DNA from: Drosophila miranda
Lineage: Eukaryota > Arthropoda > Insecta > Diptera > Drosophilidae
DNA length: 64,000 nucleotides
Direction: 5' to 3'
Assembly: GCF_003369915.1 (NCBI RefSeq)
Contig: NC_046676.1
Coordinates: 6,262,001-6,326,000, forward strand
The notes beneath the pieces are model-generated. The model made no database searches. It was not told the DNA's origin and saw nothing but the letters and a program-made list of their open reading frames with translations. Shown piece after piece: positions 61,501-64,000 of this stretch. Both the position numbers and the translations under genes were made by a program. Numbering within the stretch: the stretch's first letter is position 1; each line of letters opens with the position of its first letter.

Positions 61501-62020
61501 AATTATAACGTTATGCAGACGGTACACGCTGCTGCCTCCGTTGCTAATTAAACGTATTTTCATAGAGAGATTTTAATGCTTGAACTTTCGATTTTGTGTA
61601 TTCCACAGGGAGGAGGTGGCCAGCCTGCGCGGCTCCCAGGGCGGAAACAAGGAGCGCCTCACCGTCGAGTGGCTGCAACAGGCCATCTCCGAGATCCGCA
61701 AACAGCTGGCGGAGCTGCAGCACACCGCCGGCAACGTGGCCAAGGATGTGCAGCAGCGTAGCGCCGGCTACGAGGATCTGGCCACAATCCGCAGCGACTT
61801 CCAGCAGATCAAGCTAGAGCTGGCCGCCCAGCACGAGCGACAGCAGCAGACAGAGGTGCTCGTGCAAGAGCTGCGCGAGGAGATGCTCCAGCAGGAGGAG
61901 GACTACCAGCACGCCCTTAGCCGCCAACAGCAGCAGCAGCAGCAGCAGAAGGAACACTCCACGCCGAACTCCGCCAGCATCGAGGAGGAGAGCAGCAGCA
62001 GCAGCAGCAGCAGCCAGGAG
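58585..62020 (+). CDS. sca: Secreted coiled-coil protein, probably scabrous (5' part)
   Basis: Exons 58585-59066 and 61609-62020 join in frame and encode the first 298 residues; the gene continues past the window. Residues 1-23 form a signal peptide (LRLILVAAALSCPAVGA). An acidic stretch follows (EDAEEGEDSEDES, about residues 72-84), then two heptad-rich coiled coils at about 112-160 and 165-270. The second exon ends in a Gln run from CAG codons and a Ser run. This matches the N-terminal half of scabrous, a secreted fibrinogen-related signal that tunes Notch during eye and bristle spacing. The fibrinogen domain that would prove it lies beyond base 64000, so the name is an inference. The TATA promoter and a large upstream desert fit a tightly patterned developmental gene. 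Confidence 0.7.
59067..61608 (+). other. Intron 1 of the scabrous-like gene
   Basis: 2.5 kb between a GTAGGA donor and a TATTCCACAG acceptor. No coding exon seen. Contains short CA runs (59760-59770 and about 60664-60674). Confidence 0.65.
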
Positions 62021-64000
62021 GTGGGTGCACACTTTATGCTAATGATCAGATAAGCACGCAGGGCTCGGCCAGGTGAAGGGCCCTGGTTTAGGGCCCTGCT
62101 TTAAGTGCGGGCCCATAAAACCGCCACCAACCTGGTGGGGCATTATCTGCCGTTTTATGCCTTATTTTATACTCGGAGCCAGCTCCGGTGGGGTGGAGCG
62201 GGTGGCGTGTGGCGTGAGGCGTAAGGCGTGCCCCATCATCATGCGGCACGATGTGCTAACGGTTCGCATTGACTAGGGTCGAGAGCCGAGGCCCGGCCCT
62301 CTGCCTCCGTTTTAATGGCTCGGCAGGGGCACTGGCACATACGCTGCCCAAATTACTCATACGCACCGCAGGACGTAGTCGTATTTAATATTTAATGCCT
62401 GGCACTCAGCCTCCCCTCTAAGCCAATGAGGCCTTATTGGCCATGTGAATCATTTAAAGAGATGGCTGGAACTAGAGATCTTTCATTTGGGATCGTTTTG
62501 CACACCTTCTAGGGGTATGGGATCTGTCAGCAGGAGACCGATAAATCTCGATATACCAGAGGGCGGGAATCGAAGCAACTGGAAATCTACGTCGATGGAG
62601 CTGGCGATTCCAAATAGTCGATTTCCTTGCACCTTGTTAATTATAATTAACGTCAATAAAGGGCCAACATCAGCAGCAGGCAGCAGGCAGCATCGACCAC
62701 AGAAACGGCAACGGAGTTCCGCGGAGGGAACAACAATGCCAAAGCAGAAAAGGCAGCTGCCAACAGGTAAAGGGGCTGCCAGGCAGCCAGGCATCCTGGC
62801 AGCAGTGCTGCTGCACGATAGCGAGGCAACGGGGCAACAAGCTCCCCAAGTTGCTTCATTAAAAGGATTATGCGTCGGTCCGCCTCAATATGAGAATGCG
62901 GTTGCGTCGTACGACCGTCAGCAAAATATGTCAGTGGGGCCCTTCTCGCATGGGGAAAGCTTTAAACTGGTTTATCTGCCACCTGTTTTGGCCATCTCTT
63001 CTGCTGTTGTTGTGGCCCTGGCAGTTGTGGTTGTGGCCCCACCCCCAGCCTGCCTCACTTTGAAGTATGGCTTAAACGAAATTTGCTTGCTTAGACGAAT
63101 ACTTTGTGTTCCTTTTGTGTCCGCCCGCACAAAAGCGGAGAAATTTCATTGAGCTGAAGCAATTACCCGTGACTCAAAGGCGAAATAGAATTTTAAAGCC
63201 AAATAATAACGAAACAACAAGATGGAACACTTTTGGTCGACTCACAGCCCGTGGCATACCCGCTAACTCTTATGAAAATTCTGAGGTTTGACCTACAACG
63301 TTATATGTTAAAAGGAGGCATCATTTCGAAATCCATATACCCTGGATCTCCTCCAGCACGAGGTATATTCGATGGGGGATTAAATGTTCAGCCAGGCAGC
63401 TTAAGCGGCTTTCGTCGGACCTTCAGCGCACACGCACGCATCAGTGCGGCTGTTCACATGGCCTACATGTGTGTGTGTGTGTTAATGCTAGTCTATATGT
63501 ACGTGTGGATGTGTATGTGTATCATTAATAGGGTGGGGGCCGGAACCTTTGCCAAAATATAAAACGAAATTGCTGAAAATTGCAAAACAAAAAGCAGGAA
63601 ATCACCTTTTAATCGCCTTCAATGGAAACGCAGGGATAACACAGTGGTGGGGAGGGGGAAACAGCGAGTGGAGGGGGGCTATATATGGGGGACCGTGGGG
63701 TCCCGCTGGTCCAGTGGCAAGTGGTCCAGTGGCCAGCTGCTCCAGAAACTGGCTTCAGAGGGGCGACTCTTGTTGTTGCCGTCTTTTGTCTTACCAACTT
63801 TTGGCAGCCGACAGAGGAAGAAGGACAGGGAGTAGCAAAAAATAAGGGACAGACAGAGAGAGAGAGAGAGAGAGACAGGGAGGAGGGAAAGCAGCAACGG
63901 CAGATGCTCTCAAATGCCCCGATAATCAGTTCTCTCCCTCGCTGCCTTGCCTCCTTTTTCCCCCAGCATCCATACCCTGGTGATGGGATATGAGCTATGC
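62021..64000 (+). other. Intron 2 of the scabrous-like gene, to window end
   Basis: Begins with a GTGGGT donor. Holds a GGCGTG-type tandem stretch at 62195-62230, a TG run at 63469-63482 and an (AG)9-type run at 63857-63875. A 235-residue open frame (62445-63152) shows no coding character. Confidence 0.6.

Noticed and set aside
62445-63152. 235-residue plus-strand frame in the last intron
   Set aside because: Mixed composition, no domain or signal sequence, repetitive CAG-type stretches, and it lies within a large intron.
1-64000. CRISPR arrays, operons, tRNA or rRNA genes
   Set aside because: None seen. The DNA is from an animal nucleus, and tandem repeats here have no constant spacer pattern; small tRNA-like or microRNA hairpins could be missed without a folding search.

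Overview
The window is animal genomic DNA from a fruit fly of the genus Drosophila. The genes have short (50-70 base) GT-AG introns. The core-promoter words are typical fly ones: Motif 1, TATCGATA (DRE) and the CAGCTG E-box. There are DINE-1 (INE-1) elements, and the proteins match fly families closely. Rme-8, lightoid (Rab32) and the folate-carrier gene lie on 2R (Muller element C) in D. melanogaster. The sequence does not look like D. melanogaster itself; an obscura-group or other Sophophora species is likely, but I cannot fix the species.

Layout. 1-77: the first 25 codons of an unrecognised minus-strand gene with a TATA promoter. 1.8-2.6 kb: a nearly complete DINE-1 element. 2.8-4.8 kb (minus): an SLC46-type transporter in eight exons. 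4.8-7.1 kb: no gene, but a DINE-1 end and a non-LTR retrotransposon remnant. 7.1-9.3 kb: a RAD51D-like recombinase (plus) whose stop codon overlaps that of a convergent CCCH zinc-finger gene (minus), then a tentative micro-gene. 10.4-19.0 kb (minus): Rme-8, 21 coding exons, 2410 residues. 19.5-19.8 kb (plus): a two-exon candidate gene for 56 residues. 20.5-27.8 kb (minus): lightoid/Rab32, with a short 215-residue form and a long form of about 944 residues. 29.2-33.5 kb (minus): an SLC25A32-like mitochondrial carrier with two alternative last exons. 33.9-36.3 kb: repeat-rich DNA with a DRE-bearing inverted-repeat segment. 36.6-39.6 kb (plus): Smg8. 41.0-42.5 kb (plus): a secreted M14 carboxypeptidase. 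42.5-58.1 kb: a 15.6 kb gene desert. 58.1-64 kb (plus): promoter and first two coding exons of a secreted coiled-coil protein, probably scabrous, running out of the window.

How they work together. The genes are independent fly genes, not an operon. Two themes recur: membrane traffic (Rme-8 on endosomes, Rab32 on lysosome-related organelles) and solute carriers (SLC46 and SLC25A32, two families that both include folate-associated members). The order SLC46 gene, Rme-8, lightoid, carrier matches neighbouring D. melanogaster gene numbers (CG8008, CG8014, CG8024, CG8026), so this part is probably conserved synteny, with RAD51D, the CCCH gene and transposon debris between the first two. The desert upstream of the last gene is probably regulatory DNA for it.

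Exon coordinates were read by hand from splice signals and reading phase; all multi-exon models given as firm close in frame.
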